Source: Rhodospirillaceae bacterium (GTDB lineage Bacteria; Pseudomonadota; Alphaproteobacteria; UBA8366). Taken from it: a DNA stretch of 64,000 nt. How positions within the stretch are numbered: the stretch's first letter is position 1; each line of letters opens with the position of its first letter. Position numbers and translations under genes: made by a program. Where the stretch lies: NCBI GenBank assembly GCA_002722095.1, contig PBKG01000003.1, positions 162,797-226,796 on the forward strand, written 5' to 3'. The notes under the pieces were generated by a model. That model was not told where the DNA came from. It did not search any database and saw only the letters and a program-made list of their open reading frames with translations. Positions 9,935-20,544 of the stretch are shown piece after piece.

Positions 9935-10003
9935 AATTAAAAGAAAACTTATCGTAATAAAGTTTATTTATAAATAATTATATGTAAATAAAAAGGAAGT
10001 ATA

Positions 10004-10630
10004 ATGCTAGATTATATTAAAGATGATGAGAAATATTGTTTGTTTATTGATGGATCTAACTTATATGCATCCGCTCGAGGTCTTGGATTCGATATAGATT
10101 ACAAAAAACTTCTTGAGTCCTTCTCGCATAACGGCCGCCTTATCCGAGCCTACTACTACACAGCTGTCGTCGAAGATCAGGATTACTCGCCGATCCGTCC
10201 TCTCGTGGATTGGCTCGACTATAACGGTTTCACGATCGTCACAAAGCCGACCAAGGAATTCACCGACGATACCGGTAGGCGAAAGATAAAGGGCGATATG
10301 GATATCGAGCTTGCCATCGACATGCTGGAGATGGCGGATCAGCTTGATCACGCTATCCTGTTTTCCGGCGATGGCGACTTCCGTCGTTTAGTGGAGGCAG
10401 TGCAGCGCAAATCTACCCGCGTCACCGTGGTGAGTACCGTCCAATCTCAGCCACCTATGGCCGCCGACGAATTGCGCCGCCAGGCCGATTTCTTCATCGA
10501 ACTTAACGATCTCGCGAATGAGGTGGCACGCAAGCACCAAGATCCACAGCAATATGAGCAAAATTCGGGACCGACGGATGATGGGTACGACGAAGACTAC
10601 GAGGAAGAAGCAATCGTAGAACACGCCTAA
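10004..10630 (+). CDS. NYN domain (LabA/DUF88-type) protein
   Basis: A 208-aa PIN-like NYN-domain protein, a fold of predicted metal-dependent RNases. The acidic pocket is seen in CLFIDGSNLYASA near residues 12-24, KGDMDIELAIDMLE near 91-104 and ILFSGDGDFRRLVEA near 113-127. The C-terminus is a low-complexity acidic tail. AAGGAAG precedes the ATG. The first 40 or so codons are strikingly AT-rich (TAT ATT AAA GAT), and later codons match the neighbours. It lies 11 nt before the uracil-DNA glycosylase gene, a likely two-gene unit. Its RNA target is unknown. Confidence 0.88.
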   Translation: MLDYIKDDEKYCLFIDGSNLYASARGLGFDIDYKKLLESFSHNGRLIRAYYYTAVVEDQDYSPIRPLVDWLDYNGFTIVTKPTKEFTDDTGRRKIKGDMDIELAIDMLEMADQLDHAILFSGDGDFRRLVEAVQRKSTRVTVVSTVQSQPPMAADELRRQADFFIELNDLANEVARKHQDPQQYEQNSGPTDDGYDEDYEEEAIVEHA

Positions 10631-10641
10631 AGCTGTTTTTC

Positions 10642-11274
10642 ATGACACACCCCTCACTGCAATCGGATTGTGAACTTTGTCCGCGGTTGGTCGACTTCCG
10701 CGAAGACAACCGTGCCTCATATCCCGAATTTCATAACGCCCCCGTACCGAGCTTCGGCACACTAGACGCGCGGCTATTGATCGTAGGTCTGGCACCGGGA
10801 CTAAAGGGAGCGAATCAAACCGGTAGACCTTTTACCGGAGATTATGCCGGCGACTTGCTCTATGCCACGCTACTGAAATTCGGGTTCGCGACCGGGGCAT
10901 ACGGTGCCACTGCCGAGGACGGACTAAAGTTGCAGGACGTACGCATCACCAATGCAGTTCGATGCGTACCACCGCAAAACAAACCGGTCGGAGCGGAAGT
11001 TAAGAATTGCCGTCCATTTTTGACCCAAGAAATCGAAGCAATGGAAAAATTGGAAATCATCCTAGCGCTCGGCACGCTGGCTCATAATGGTGTGCTTTCA
11101 AGCCTGGGATTCAAGCAAAGTGCCGCGAAATTCGGCCATTGCAAATTCCATGAACTAGCGCCGGACCTCCTGCTCGCGGACAGTTATCACTGTTCACGCT
11201 ACAACACCAATACCGGTCGCCTGACCGAAGAAATGTTCTGCGACGTCTTCGCCGCAATTAAGGAACGTCTATAG
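10642..11274 (+). CDS. Uracil-DNA glycosylase, family 5 (UdgB) type
   Basis: Removes uracil and possibly other deaminated bases from DNA. The 210-aa protein has four cysteines placed for a 4Fe-4S cluster (Cys10, Cys13, Cys108, Cys123). The catalytic loop is GLAPGLKGANQTGRPFTGD (49-67), with Ala-Pro-Gly and no acidic residue, as in family 5. The second motif SYHCSRYNTNTGRLT (181-195) has a family-5-like ending. The stop is shared back-to-back with the dehydrogenase on the other strand in the palindrome CTATAG. Family 4 is less likely because its loop has GEAPG. Confidence 0.88.
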   Translation: MTHPSLQSDCELCPRLVDFREDNRASYPEFHNAPVPSFGTLDARLLIVGLAPGLKGANQTGRPFTGDYAGDLLYATLLKFGFATGAYGATAEDGLKLQDVRITNAVRCVPPQNKPVGAEVKNCRPFLTQEIEAMEKLEIILALGTLAHNGVLSSLGFKQSAAKFGHCKFHELAPDLLLADSYHCSRYNTNTGRLTEEMFCDVFAAIKERL

Positions 11275-12264
11275 GCGCGCCGCGACCTTGTCCCAAATAT
11301 CGGGATTAACCAGATGGGGCGGTTTATCGCCCGCCAATACCTGCAAAATTTGAGAGGCCGCCGAAATCGACAACTCCTCTCGCGCTTCAATCGTAAGTCC
11401 GCCCACATGGGGTGACATAATCAGATTGTCGAGTGCTACCAGTGGGCTGTCGACGGGAATAGGCTCAGCCTCGAATACGTCAAGCGCCGCGCCTGCGATC
11501 CAATTCTCTTGCAGCGCTTCTATCAAAGCCCCCTGCTCTACGATGCCGCCCCGCGCCGTATTCAAGAAATAGGCATCCCGCCGCATTGCCCGCAAAAAGT
11601 CGCGATCGACCATACCGCGTGTCTCCTCGGTCAGCTCCGCATGCACCGACACGAAATCCGAGGCAGACAGCAAATCCTCCAAATTTGATACTCGTTCTCC
11701 ATTGACCGCCTTTACATCATCGTCACCGATATACGGGTCGTAAGCCAGCACCTTCATTCGAAATCCCACGCTGCATTTGCGCGCGACTTCGGAGCCGATC
11801 TGCCCGCAGCCGACGATTCCAACGGTACGCTCTTCTAGGTGAAAACGAGTTGAAACCGGTCCCTGCCCGAAACCGCCACCGGCACGAATTTCCGCATCCG
11901 ACCTGCGGAACTGTTTCGCGAACTCAAGCATCAGACCAAGCGTGTGTTCCGAGACCGGGACACGGCCTGCCCCCGGATTGTTGACCACCGCTATCTCGCC
12001 GGCACTTGCCGCACCGATATCGATGGCATCCGTGCCACGCCCCGAGGTGCTGATTATCACCACGTTTTTCCCAGCTTCGATTGCCTTCGCCGTCAACTTG
12101 CTCGGATAACGTACGAAGACGGCATCAGCCTCCGCGACCGCTTCGATGATGCGGTCTTCGGTCGCATTTTCGAGAATGTCGAGGTCGGCTTTGCCGGCAA
12201 GCAATTCCTGGCCCGCCGGGTGATACATCGATTCCAGAATTAGAACACGGGGTCGATTTCTCAT
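11269..12264 (-). CDS. D-isomer-specific 2-hydroxyacid dehydrogenase (phosphoglycerate dehydrogenase-like)
   Basis: A 331-aa NAD-dependent dehydrogenase that interconverts 2-keto and D-2-hydroxy acids. It has the Rossmann motif VGIVGCGQIGSEVARK near residues 149-164, TARGGIVE in the substrate region and the catalytic His in SPHVGG near 289. There is no C-terminal ACT domain, so a serine-biosynthetic SerA role is less likely than a catabolic one. Its ATG overlaps the stop of the RraA-like gene (ATGA), and an OCD-like gene precedes that, suggesting one pathway. The substrate cannot be told from the sequence. Confidence 0.88.
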   Translation of the reverse strand: MRNRPRVLILESMYHPAGQELLAGKADLDILENATEDRIIEAVAEADAVFVRYPSKLTAKAIEAGKNVVIISTSGRGTDAIDIGAASAGEIAVVNNPGAGRVPVSEHTLGLMLEFAKQFRRSDAEIRAGGGFGQGPVSTRFHLEERTVGIVGCGQIGSEVARKCSVGFRMKVLAYDPYIGDDDVKAVNGERVSNLEDLLSASDFVSVHAELTEETRGMVDRDFLRAMRRDAYFLNTARGGIVEQGALIEALQENWIAGAALDVFEAEPIPVDSPLVALDNLIMSPHVGGLTIEAREELSISAASQILQVLAGDKPPHLVNPDIWDKVAARL

Positions 12265-12944
12265 TTCTTAGCTTGGGTCATCTGATCGTAGGAAACCTTT
12301 TCGTGTGCTGCGACCGGTTCGGCACCGTTCCTGATTTCTTCGATGATCTGTTCTTCGGTTGCCTTGCAGGTTTGCGCGATTTCCAACACTTCTTCCAAGT
12401 GTTCCACAGGGATTACTAAAATTCCGTTGTCGTCGCCCATGATGAAGTCGCCCGGACGCACCTTGACGCCAGCGAGTTCAACGTCGATCGAATGGCCGGC
12501 GAAGTCGCAGCGATTGCGGATCGATTGCTGGATTATGCCACGGCCATAAACCGACAGACCGAGCTCTTTGTATTCGTCTATATCGCGGGTGACGCCATCG
12601 ATCACGCATCCAGCCAGACCGAAATGTTGGGTGGTGAAACCGACAATGCCGCCATAGGAGTTAACGTCGACGCGTCCACCGTGATCGATCACGAGAATGT
12701 CGCCTTTGTTGGCAACCTTAACCGCTTCGAGCGAGCCCATCGCGGCGGAGGGTTCCTTCATTCCCTCGCCGACCGGCACCAGTTTCATAGTGGCCGCGGG
12801 TCCAACGATCTTCTCACAGGCTTCCCACAATGGGCCGATACCGTGTGGCGCGCCGTCGATGCCGAGGCGATCGAGCGCGTCTGATACGTTCGGTGTCGAA
12901 AGCTCTTTAAATGCCGCGACGAGGTTTTCCGTTTCCGCCGTCAT
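12261..12944 (-). CDS. RraA/HMG-aldolase family protein
   Basis: A 227-aa member of the RraA-like fold, which includes the RNase E regulator RraA and class II pyruvate aldolases for 4-hydroxy-4-methyl-2-oxoglutarate and 4-carboxy-4-hydroxy-2-oxoadipate. The aldolase Arg-Asp pair is present in CVIDGVTRDIDEY, and the late acidic motif is GDDNGILVIP, so lyase activity is plausible. I chose the ATG at 12944, which has GGAGGGA just upstream, over longer open frames. It is translationally coupled to the dehydrogenase downstream. Confidence 0.88.
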   Translation of the reverse strand: MTAETENLVAAFKELSTPNVSDALDRLGIDGAPHGIGPLWEACEKIVGPAATMKLVPVGEGMKEPSAAMGSLEAVKVANKGDILVIDHGGRVDVNSYGGIVGFTTQHFGLAGCVIDGVTRDIDEYKELGLSVYGRGIIQQSIRNRCDFAGHSIDVELAGVKVRPGDFIMGDDNGILVIPVEHLEEVLEIAQTCKATEEQIIEEIRNGAEPVAAHEKVSYDQMTQAKK

Positions 12945-12967
12945 TATTCCCTCCGTAATCTTCTCTT

Positions 12968-14041
12968 TTAAGGATGGACGTCTTCGGTGAACCAATCGGT
13001 TGGCACCTCGTGTCCGATACCAAGCTCCTTGGCTTTGGCGTAGGCGATAGCACCGCAGGCAGCAAATTGATAGCCGGTGCCAGTGTTGTTCAGGAAACAC
13101 GTAACCTCGTCGTCACCGCCACGCCCGGTTTCCTTGCCGCTAATCAAATCGAACAGGGTCGGTAGCTTCTCGAAGCGGATCGTTTTTTTGACCTCGCCGT
13201 GAGCCCCGCGCACTTTTTCCAATGCGGGGGTGCCCTCGGCACTCAGGATCGGCTTTTTGTCTTCCAAATTGTGAATGACCAGCCGGTCCGCCGCCAACGC
13301 GGCATCGGGATGGATTTCAGGTAACTTGATCGAGTTCAGGTGCAATCCCGGCGCCAACCATTCCTTGAAATAGATATAGTCGAGCGAGCTTGTCGCACAC
13401 ATGGCGATATCAACATCGCCCATAGCTTCTTCGGCCGACGCCACCGGGCTCAACGTCGCCGTTACTTTGCCCGACCACTCCGCGCAAAATTCTTCGCGGT
13501 TGGCCTGATTGGGACTGAACACTTTGACGGATTTAATCTTGCGAACCGCGGTCACGGCCATTAGCTGCGCGCCCGCTTGCCAGCCCGATCCGATCATTCC
13601 AACCGTTTCAGCGTTCTCACGCGCCATAAAATTGATACCCAGACCCGAAGTTGCGCCAACGCGCATGCGCTGCATCACGCCATCGGGAAAAATCGCCAAT
13701 GGTTCGCCCGTATCGGTACTGAATAGCAAAACAAGCCCGACCCACCGCTTGTTGGGGGCCGCAGGCACTTTCACTCGCCTCGGCTGACCGTCTACCTCAG
13801 GGCAGGTAACGATGTCGGAATTGATACGCACAGCGCTAGTACGAAACTTTGGCGCAATACCATCGGCGGATTTAAGCGCATATACCGCCTCGTCCACTGA
13901 TGTCGGCGCAAGGCAGTCGGTCCGAGCCCGCACCACTCCACGGCCGTCCGCGAGCTCGCTATAGGCATCTTGCAGAATTTCGATGCAATCGGGCATGCCG
14001 AGCACACGATCGATATCGTCATTGGAAAGAATGAGTGTCAT
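12968..14041 (-). CDS. Ornithine cyclodeaminase/mu-crystallin family protein
   Basis: A 357-aa NAD(P)-dependent enzyme of the OCD/mu-crystallin family, which contains ornithine cyclodeaminases, alanine dehydrogenases and ketimine reductases. The Rossmann motif is VGMIGSGWQAGAQLMAV in the middle of the protein, preceded by GVMQRMRVGATSGLG, a typical OCD helix. It lies 23 nt before the RraA-like gene. With RraA and the 2-hydroxyacid dehydrogenase it could process an amino acid or imino acid to a keto acid, an aldol product and a hydroxy acid. That order is inference. Confidence 0.88.
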   Translation of the reverse strand: MTLILSNDDIDRVLGMPDCIEILQDAYSELADGRGVVRARTDCLAPTSVDEAVYALKSADGIAPKFRTSAVRINSDIVTCPEVDGQPRRVKVPAAPNKRWVGLVLLFSTDTGEPLAIFPDGVMQRMRVGATSGLGINFMARENAETVGMIGSGWQAGAQLMAVTAVRKIKSVKVFSPNQANREEFCAEWSGKVTATLSPVASAEEAMGDVDIAMCATSSLDYIYFKEWLAPGLHLNSIKLPEIHPDAALAADRLVIHNLEDKKPILSAEGTPALEKVRGAHGEVKKTIRFEKLPTLFDLISGKETGRGGDDEVTCFLNNTGTGYQFAACGAIAYAKAKELGIGHEVPTDWFTEDVHP

Positions 14042-14070
14042 TGGCCGCTATTCCCAGTCCGTGTAAATAC

Positions 14071-14084
14071 GACACTTTCGTGTC
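14071..14084. repeat. Small hairpin after gltD
   Basis: On the minus strand GACAC-GAAA-GTGTC lies just after the gltD stop in the 46-nt gap before the OCD-like gene. The 5-bp stem closes on a GAAA (GNRA) tetraloop and is followed by GTATTTA, without a clean U tract. It may stabilise the gltBD message 3' end or terminate weakly. Confidence 0.3.
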
Positions 14085-14087
14085 CGA

Positions 14088-15506
14088 CTATCGCGGCAAA
14101 ACGGTCTCGCCCATTAAGAATTCGTCGACCGACCGCGCGCATTGCCGCCCTTCGCGGATTGCCCACACAACCAATGACTGACCCCGTCGCATATCGCCCG
14201 CAGCAAATAGCTTCGGCACGCCGGTTTTGTAGTCGTCGATATTCGCTTGGACATTGCCGCGCCCGTCGAGCTCGACGCCTAGTTCTTCGATCATGCCTTC
14301 ATGCACCGGGTGCACAAAACCCATCGCAAGCAGCACCAGATCGGCTTTGAGCTCGAAATCGGTTCCGGGAATTTCCTGTAATTTCTCATCGACCCGAACG
14401 ATATGAACCTTTTCCACTTGGCCGTCGCTACCTAGAAATTCCTTGGTAGCAACACTGAAATCGCGGTCCGCTCCCTCGGCTTGGCTCGAAGAAGTACGGA
14501 ACTTGAGCGGCCAGAACGGCCATGTCGTGCCCTTGTCCGGATGTTCCGGGGGTACTGGCATAATTTCGAGCTGAGTCACCGCAATCGCGCCTTGGCGGAA
14601 AGACGTGCCGATGCAGTCTGACCCGGTATCGCCACCACCAATCACCACCACGTTCTTGCCGTCCGCGAGTATCGGCTTAACGAGACCCAACGGCTCTTTG
14701 CCAACACGGCGATTTTGCTGGGGTAGGAAATCCATCGCCATCTCAATCCCGTCGAGATCACGGCCCGGCACCGGCAGATCGCGTGCCTTCTCCGAACCAC
14801 CGGCAAGCACCACCGCATCGAACTCTTCAAGGAGATCCTTTGCCATCACATCTTTGCCGACATGGGTGTCGGTGCGGAATTCCACGCCTTCGGCTGCCAT
14901 CTGCTCACAGCGACGGTCGATCAGATGCTTTTCCATTTTGAAATCGGGGATTCCATACCTGAGCAATCCGCCGACCTTGGCATTCTTCTCGAACAGCACG
15001 ACACCATGACCGGCACGAGCAAGCTGTTGCGAACAGGCCATTCCGGCGGGACCGGAGCCAATAACGGCCACGCGCTTTCCGGATTTCGATTCAGCCACTT
15101 GCGGCTCGATCCAGCCTTCCTTCCAACCCGTATCGACGATGGTGCATTCGATGGTTTTGATGGTCACCGGATGGTCGTCGATATTGAGCGTGCATGCTTC
15201 TTCACAGGGCGCGGGGCATACACGGCCAGTAAATTCCGGATAGTTATTGGTCGAATGAAGAACTTGTAGAGCGTCGCGCCACTGCTCCTTGAATGCAAGA
15301 TCGTTCCAATCGGGGATGATGTTGTTGACCGGGCAACCGTTGTGACAATAGGGAATGCCGCAATCCATGCAGCGCGCGCCTTGCTGCGACACCTCCCTAT
15401 GATCCATCGGGATCAGAAATTCATTGTAGTGACGTACGCGATCGCCTGCCGGCTGATATTTACGGTCGTGACGATCGATCTCCAGGAATCCGGTTACCTT
15501 ACCCAT
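14088..15506 (-). CDS. gltD: Glutamate synthase (NADPH) small subunit
   Basis: Beta subunit of GOGAT: takes electrons from NADPH through FAD and feeds the large subunit for glutamate formation from glutamine and 2-oxoglutarate. The 472-aa protein has the N-terminal 4Fe-4S motifs [17 protein letters not shown] and CPAPCEEAC, an FAD-binding [18 protein letters not shown] and a second dinucleotide motif [12 protein letters not shown]. It starts 3 nt after the gltB stop, so the two subunits are co-translated. Confidence 0.96.
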   Translation of the reverse strand: MGKVTGFLEIDRHDRKYQPAGDRVRHYNEFLIPMDHREVSQQGARCMDCGIPYCHNGCPVNNIIPDWNDLAFKEQWRDALQVLHSTNNYPEFTGRVCPAPCEEACTLNIDDHPVTIKTIECTIVDTGWKEGWIEPQVAESKSGKRVAVIGSGPAGMACSQQLARAGHGVVLFEKNAKVGGLLRYGIPDFKMEKHLIDRRCEQMAAEGVEFRTDTHVGKDVMAKDLLEEFDAVVLAGGSEKARDLPVPGRDLDGIEMAMDFLPQQNRRVGKEPLGLVKPILADGKNVVVIGGGDTGSDCIGTSFRQGAIAVTQLEIMPVPPEHPDKGTTWPFWPLKFRTSSSQAEGADRDFSVATKEFLGSDGQVEKVHIVRVDEKLQEIPGTDFELKADLVLLAMGFVHPVHEGMIEELGVELDGRGNVQANIDDYKTGVPKLFAAGDMRRGQSLVVWAIREGRQCARSVDEFLMGETVLPR

Positions 15507-15509
15507 GGC

Positions 15510-18500
15510 TTAGGCACCTTCCGCCGCGAGATCAAGGTCCGGGTCGTCACCGTGGGTCTGCTGCATTTCCTCCAAGGCGCGCCGATAGTCGACAGGCATG
15601 ACCTTGACGAATTTCGGCAGGAACTCTTCCCAATTATCGAGAATATGCCAGGCCCTTTCGGACCCTGTGTAATGGAGATGCCGACCAATCAGATAGTGCA
15701 AGCGCTTGGCATCGTTCCGGGTCATGTCGTGCATCACGTCGACCCTACCGTGCGTTTCCAGATCGCCCCCCTGGTGCGCCATTTTCTCCAGCATTTCCGC
15801 TTCTTCGGGCACCGGCTCGAGTTCGACCATTGCCATATTGCAACGCAAATCGAAATCGCCGACTTCGTCGAGAACATAGGCGATGCCGCCACTCATACCG
15901 GCAGCGAAATTACGGCCCGTCGGACCGATGACAATGACCACACCGCCGGTCATATATTCGCAACCATGGTCGCCGGCACCTTCGACCACCGCGACCGCGC
16001 CCGAGTTGCGCACCGCAAAGCGTTCGCCGGCGACACCGCGGAAAAAACACTCACCTTCGATAGCACCGTACATAACGGTGTTGCCGACAATGATGCTCTC
16101 TTCTGGGATGATCTTGCTTTCTTTCGGCGGCTTAACAATGAGCCGGCCACCACTCAAGCCCTTGCCCACATAGTCATTGGCTTCACCGGTAAGCTCGATT
16201 TCCACGCCTTTGGCGAGAAACGCTCCGAAGCTTTGCCCGGCCGTTCCTCTGAGCTTGACCTGGATCGTCCGGTCGTCGAGCCCTTTATGGCCATAACGCC
16301 GAGCAACTTCACCGGACAACATGGCGCCGGCGGTCCGGTCGGTATTCTTAATTTTACCTTCGATTGTGACCGGCGTGCGATCCGAAAGCGCAGGTGCCGC
16401 TTCCTTGATCAGCCAACGGTCAAGGATGTGCTCGAGCATGTGATCTTGACGCTCGCAATTATGTACGGCCGCACCGTTGGAATCGGGCATATGCAACAGG
16501 CGCGAGAAATCGAGGCCCTTGGCCTTGAAATGTTCGACCGCCTGGCGTTGATCGAGACAATCCATACGGCCGATCATTTCATCCATTTTGCGGAAGCCGA
16601 GCTCGGCCATAATCTGCCGTGCTTCTTCGGCAACGAAGAAGAAATAATTGATCACATGTTCCGGCGAACCGGTAAAACGGCGTCGCAGCTCGGGATCCTG
16701 CGTCGCGATACCCACCGGACAGGTATTCAGATGGCATTTGCGCATCATGATGCAGCCGGATGCAATCAGAGGTGCCGTCGCAAAACCGAACTCGTCGGCG
16801 CCTAACAGTGCGCCAATAACCACATCCCGTCCGGTACGAAGCCCCCCATCGACCTGCACGCATATACGCCGCCGGAGGTCGTTGAGGACAAGTGTCTGGT
16901 GGGTTTCGGCGAGACCGATTTCCCACGGCGAACCGGCGTGTGCGATAGACGTCAACGGGCTCGCGCCGGTGCCGCCCTCGAAGCCGGCAATCGTGACGTG
17001 ATCTGCCTTCGCTTTGGAAACACCCGCGGCAACCGTACCGACGCCGATTTCGGAAACCAGTTTGACGCTAACGTCCCCAGTCGGATTGGCGTTCTTTAAA
17101 TCGTAAATGAGCTGCGCCAAATCCTCGATCGAATAAATATCGTGATGGGGAGGCGGCGAGATGAGACCCACACCCGGTGTCGAGTGACGCACCTTTGCGA
17201 TCACCGCATCCACCTTGTGGCCCGGCAGCTGGCCGCCTTCGCCAGGCTTGGCGCCTTGCGCCATCTTGATCTGCATCATATCGGAGTTGACGAGATATTC
17301 CGTCGTCACGCCGAAACGTCCTGAAGCCACCTGCTTGATCGCGGAGCGCTTGGAATCTCCATTGGGCATGGGCATAAAACGGTCTGGCTCCTCGCCGCCC
17401 TCACCGGTATTCGACTTGCCGCCAATTCGGTTCATGGCAATGGCAAGGTTGGTATGCGCCTCGCGCGAAATCGACCCGAAAGACATGGCGCCGGTCGCAA
17501 ATCGCTTGACGATCTCGCTCGCCGGTTCGACCTCTTCAATCGGCACCGCAGGTCCGGACGGCTTCAACACCAACAGACCGCGGATGGTCATCATGCGTTT
17601 GGTCTGGTCGTTGATAATTTTCGCGAAGTTTTCGTAGTCGTCGGCTTTTTCGGCACGCACTGCGTGTTGCAGATGCCCAACGGTTTCCGGTGTCCAGAAA
17701 TGCTCCTCGCCACGAATGCGGTAGGCATAATCGCCTCCGACATCCAAAAAACTCCGGAAAATATGCACGTTCCCGTAGGCGATACGGTGACGCCGTACGG
17801 TTTCTTCTGCGATTTGTTCCAGACCCGCGCCTTCGATTGCGGAATGGGTCCCGAAGAAAAATTCATCGACGAATTCGCTTTCGAGGCCGACCGCATCGAA
17901 TATTTGCGCGCCGCAATATGACTGGTAGGTGGAGATGCCCATCTTGGACATCACCTTCAACATACCTTTGCCGATGGCCTTGATGTAACGGGATCGAATT
18001 TCCCGCTCGCTCAGTTCCTCCGGCATTTCACTCTTCATGTCCGACAATGTCTCGAATGCGAGATACGGCACGATGGCTTCCGCGCCATAGCCGGCCAACA
18101 AACAGAAATGATGGACTTCACGTGCTTCGCCAGTCTCGACCACGAGTCCAACGCCGGTCCGCAATCCCTTCCGTACCAGATGATGGTGAACCGCGCCGGT
18201 CGCCAGTAGGGCCGGTATCGGTATCCGTTCTGCACCTATCGATCGGTCGCTCAATATAATGATATTGAAGCCGTCCGCGCAGGCTTGTTCCGCCTGATCG
18301 CGCAATACGTCCAGAGCGGGCCGCATGCCGTCGACACCCTCTTCGGATGGGTAAGTAATGTCGAGAACAATCGAACGGAAAGTGCCGTCGGTGATCTCCC
18401 CGATAGCCCGAATTTTTTCGAGCGCTCCGTCGGTTTGTATCGGTTGACGTACTTCGAGACGACGATAATCCGGATCGTTTTTGAGGCCTAAAAGATTCAA

Positions 18501-20180
18501 CCGTGGGCCGATATAAGAACTCAGCGACATCACCAGTTCTTCGCGGATCGGGTCGATCGGCGGGTTGGTGACTTGGGCAAACAGCTGTTTGAAATAGGTG
18601 TAGAGAAGTTTTGGGCGTTCCGAGAAAGGCGCCACCGGCATATCGAAACCCATCGAACCGATCGCTTCTTGGCCGGTCGCCGCCATTGGCGCCATCAGGA
18701 ATTTCAAATCCTCTTGCGTATAGCCGAAGGCCTGCTGGCGATTGAGTATTTGCGGATCGTTGAAAATCGATTCACGGTCCTTCGTTTGCGCCGGTAATTT
18801 GCGAAGCGGCATCCTGCTTTGGTCGAGCCAATCCTGATACGGGTTGTCAGCTGCAAGCTGCGCTTTAATTTCCCCATCGTCGATTATGCGTCCCTCTTCG
18901 AGGTCTATAAGCAGCATCTTGCCCGGCTGCAGGCGCCATTTCTGAACGATGGTTTCCTCAGGAACCGGCATCACGCCCATTTCAGACGCCATCAGCACCG
19001 TGTCATCTTCGGTAACGAGATACCGAGCCGGTCGCAGACCATTGCGATCCAGTGTTGCACCGATCTGACGACCATCGGTAAACGCAACGGCAGCGGGGCC
19101 GTCCCATGGCTCCATGAGGCCGGCATAATATTCGTAGAAGGCCCGGCGCTGTTCATCCATCAGCTTGTTACCGCTCCAAGCCTCCGGAATCAGCAGCATC
19201 ATCGCATGAGCCAGCGAGTATCCGCCCCTAATCAATAGTTCGAGCGCATTATCGAAACAGGCGGAATCCGATTGGCCTTCGGCAATCAACGGCCAAACCT
19301 TTTCCATATCGTCGCCGAATAGCTGCGACTTCATCGAATGACGACGTGCATTCATCCAATTCGTATTGCCACGCACCGTATTGATTTCGCCGTTGTGGCA
19401 AATCATCCGGAACGGTTGGGCAAGCTTCCAGGTCGGGAAGGTATTGGTGGAAAACCGCTGGTGAACGAGCGCCAACGCAGATACGAGGCGTTCGTCTTGT
19501 AAATCCAGGTAGAACACACCGACCTGATCGGCCAATACCATGCCTTTGTAGAGAATAGTGCGGGCCGAAAATGACGCGATATAAAAATCCGCATAGTCGG
19601 CGCCCATCGCGTCGATTTCGATTTCCGCCTGTTTGCGGACGACGAAAAGTTTCCGTTCCATCGCATCCGTATCGACGCAGTTTTCACCGCGCCGGACGAA
19701 GACCTGACGGATGCGAGGCTCCGTCGGCTTAACCGAATAACCGAGATCGCTGTTATCGACAGGAACGTCGCGCCACCCCAGCACCTCCTGGCCCTCGGCG
19801 ACAATGTACTTTTCCAGAATTTCTTCGCAGGTCCGGCGAAGCTCCGCATCCTGCGGCAAAAACACCGCACCCACGGCGTAATCGCCAAATGGCGGTAACT
19901 CGATACCGAGGTCACCGCATTCGCTACGCAGGAACTCGTCCGGAATCTGAATGAGAATGCCGGCGCCATCACCCGCTTTCGGATCTGCGCCAACCGCACC
20001 GCGATGGGTGATATTGCATAATATCTGGAGACCTTGCTGGACGATGTCGTGGCTTTTACGGCCTTTAATATTAGCCACAAAGCCGATGCCACACGCATCG
20101 TGCTCGTTGCGGCTGTCATACAAGCCCTGGCGCTCGGGATAACCCTTCGCAATCGTATAGTCACGATTAGGCAACGACAT
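15510..20180 (-). CDS. gltB: Glutamate synthase (NADPH) large subunit
   Basis: Alpha subunit of GOGAT, 1556 aa. It has an N-terminal class II glutamine amidotransferase whose Cys nucleophile (Cys30 in HDACGIGF) would be exposed after cleavage of a 29-residue propeptide. A central domain and an FMN barrel follow, with the 3Fe-4S ligands in [13 protein letters not shown], then the C-terminal beta-helix (GXXXG-type) domain. The frame stays open 180 nt further upstream, but I chose the ATG at 20180: AAGGAGAG precedes it and the protein then matches the usual propeptide length. An inverted repeat lies 70-93 nt upstream (20250-20273). Confidence 0.96.
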   Translation of the reverse strand: MSLPNRDYTIAKGYPERQGLYDSRNEHDACGIGFVANIKGRKSHDIVQQGLQILCNITHRGAVGADPKAGDGAGILIQIPDEFLRSECGDLGIELPPFGDYAVGAVFLPQDAELRRTCEEILEKYIVAEGQEVLGWRDVPVDNSDLGYSVKPTEPRIRQVFVRRGENCVDTDAMERKLFVVRKQAEIEIDAMGADYADFYIASFSARTILYKGMVLADQVGVFYLDLQDERLVSALALVHQRFSTNTFPTWKLAQPFRMICHNGEINTVRGNTNWMNARRHSMKSQLFGDDMEKVWPLIAEGQSDSACFDNALELLIRGGYSLAHAMMLLIPEAWSGNKLMDEQRRAFYEYYAGLMEPWDGPAAVAFTDGRQIGATLDRNGLRPARYLVTEDDTVLMASEMGVMPVPEETIVQKWRLQPGKMLLIDLEEGRIIDDGEIKAQLAADNPYQDWLDQSRMPLRKLPAQTKDRESIFNDPQILNRQQAFGYTQEDLKFLMAPMAATGQEAIGSMGFDMPVAPFSERPKLLYTYFKQLFAQVTNPPIDPIREELVMSLSSYIGPRLNLLGLKNDPDYRRLEVRQPIQTDGALEKIRAIGEITDGTFRSIVLDITYPSEEGVDGMRPALDVLRDQAEQACADGFNIIILSDRSIGAERIPIPALLATGAVHHHLVRKGLRTGVGLVVETGEAREVHHFCLLAGYGAEAIVPYLAFETLSDMKSEMPEELSEREIRSRYIKAIGKGMLKVMSKMGISTYQSYCGAQIFDAVGLESEFVDEFFFGTHSAIEGAGLEQIAEETVRRHRIAYGNVHIFRSFLDVGGDYAYRIRGEEHFWTPETVGHLQHAVRAEKADDYENFAKIINDQTKRMMTIRGLLVLKPSGPAVPIEEVEPASEIVKRFATGAMSFGSISREAHTNLAIAMNRIGGKSNTGEGGEEPDRFMPMPNGDSKRSAIKQVASGRFGVTTEYLVNSDMMQIKMAQGAKPGEGGQLPGHKVDAVIAKVRHSTPGVGLISPPPHHDIYSIEDLAQLIYDLKNANPTGDVSVKLVSEIGVGTVAAGVSKAKADHVTIAGFEGGTGASPLTSIAHAGSPWEIGLAETHQTLVLNDLRRRICVQVDGGLRTGRDVVIGALLGADEFGFATAPLIASGCIMMRKCHLNTCPVGIATQDPELRRRFTGSPEHVINYFFFVAEEARQIMAELGFRKMDEMIGRMDCLDQRQAVEHFKAKGLDFSRLLHMPDSNGAAVHNCERQDHMLEHILDRWLIKEAAPALSDRTPVTIEGKIKNTDRTAGAMLSGEVARRYGHKGLDDRTIQVKLRGTAGQSFGAFLAKGVEIELTGEANDYVGKGLSGGRLIVKPPKESKIIPEESIIVGNTVMYGAIEGECFFRGVAGERFAVRNSGAVAVVEGAGDHGCEYMTGGVVIVIGPTGRNFAAGMSGGIAYVLDEVGDFDLRCNMAMVELEPVPEEAEMLEKMAHQGGDLETHGRVDVMHDMTRNDAKRLHYLIGRHLHYTGSERAWHILDNWEEFLPKFVKVMPVDYRRALEEMQQTHGDDPDLDLAAEGA

Positions 20181-20544
20181 TCTCTCCTTCAATTTTCCCC
20201 ACCATTTATGCGCCACACTGAAATTTGCTTTCGGGTAGCGGGAGCCGACCCTATCGAATTCGAGTTCGATAGGCACCGCCCCACAAAACGGTCCGAAATG
20301 GGCCACCGGCGCGAAGCGTGTCGCAATGCTGGTAAGAGCTCGCCCGCTGGTCTCTGCCACGGGGCGTCTACGGTGGCACTTCCTCAGAATCCGTAGAAAG
20401 TAATGCCTAAAGGGTAGTTAAATAGGGAAAATGTGGCAAGCAGGAAGTTATGTTGCGGCCGGTGTCGTCCGAGCGAGAAAATATCAAGTCATTGATTTTA
20501 TTGTATTTTATGACTTTCTTCGCACATGCGGCATATCCGCGCTC
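20181..20544. other. Intergenic region between cinA-like gene and gltB
   Basis: A 364-nt gap holding the gltB leader. I see a strong inverted repeat at 20250-20273, an AT-rich patch around 20470-20520 that could host the gltB promoter, and no convincing coding frame, tRNA or terminator. The frame continuing upstream of gltB has no ribosome-binding site and no family resemblance. Confidence 0.6.
20250..20273. promoter_or_regulatory. 9-bp inverted repeat in the gltB leader
   Basis: CCTATCGAA (20250-20258) and TTCGATAGG (20265-20273) are exact reverse complements around a 6-nt spacer TTCGAG. It sits 70-93 nt before the gltB start. It could be a dimeric regulator's operator or a leader hairpin. 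No regulator gene lies nearby to name the binder. Confidence 0.5.

Noticed and set aside
10004..10630. NYN gene considered as a VapC-like toxin with an antitoxin
   Set aside because: No small antitoxin gene lies beside it, the fold is the LabA/DUF88 type, and the next gene is a DNA glycosylase.
15342..16805. A 487-codon open frame on the plus strand across gltD/gltB
   Set aside because: It is antisense to two genes with full family motifs, has no ribosome-binding site and shows no domain pattern; long antisense frames are common in GC-rich genes.
20181..20360. Sixty-codon N-terminal extension of gltB
   Set aside because: The ATG at 20180 has AAGGAGAG and gives the normal short propeptide before the catalytic Cys. 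The extension covers an inverted repeat in the leader and matches nothing.
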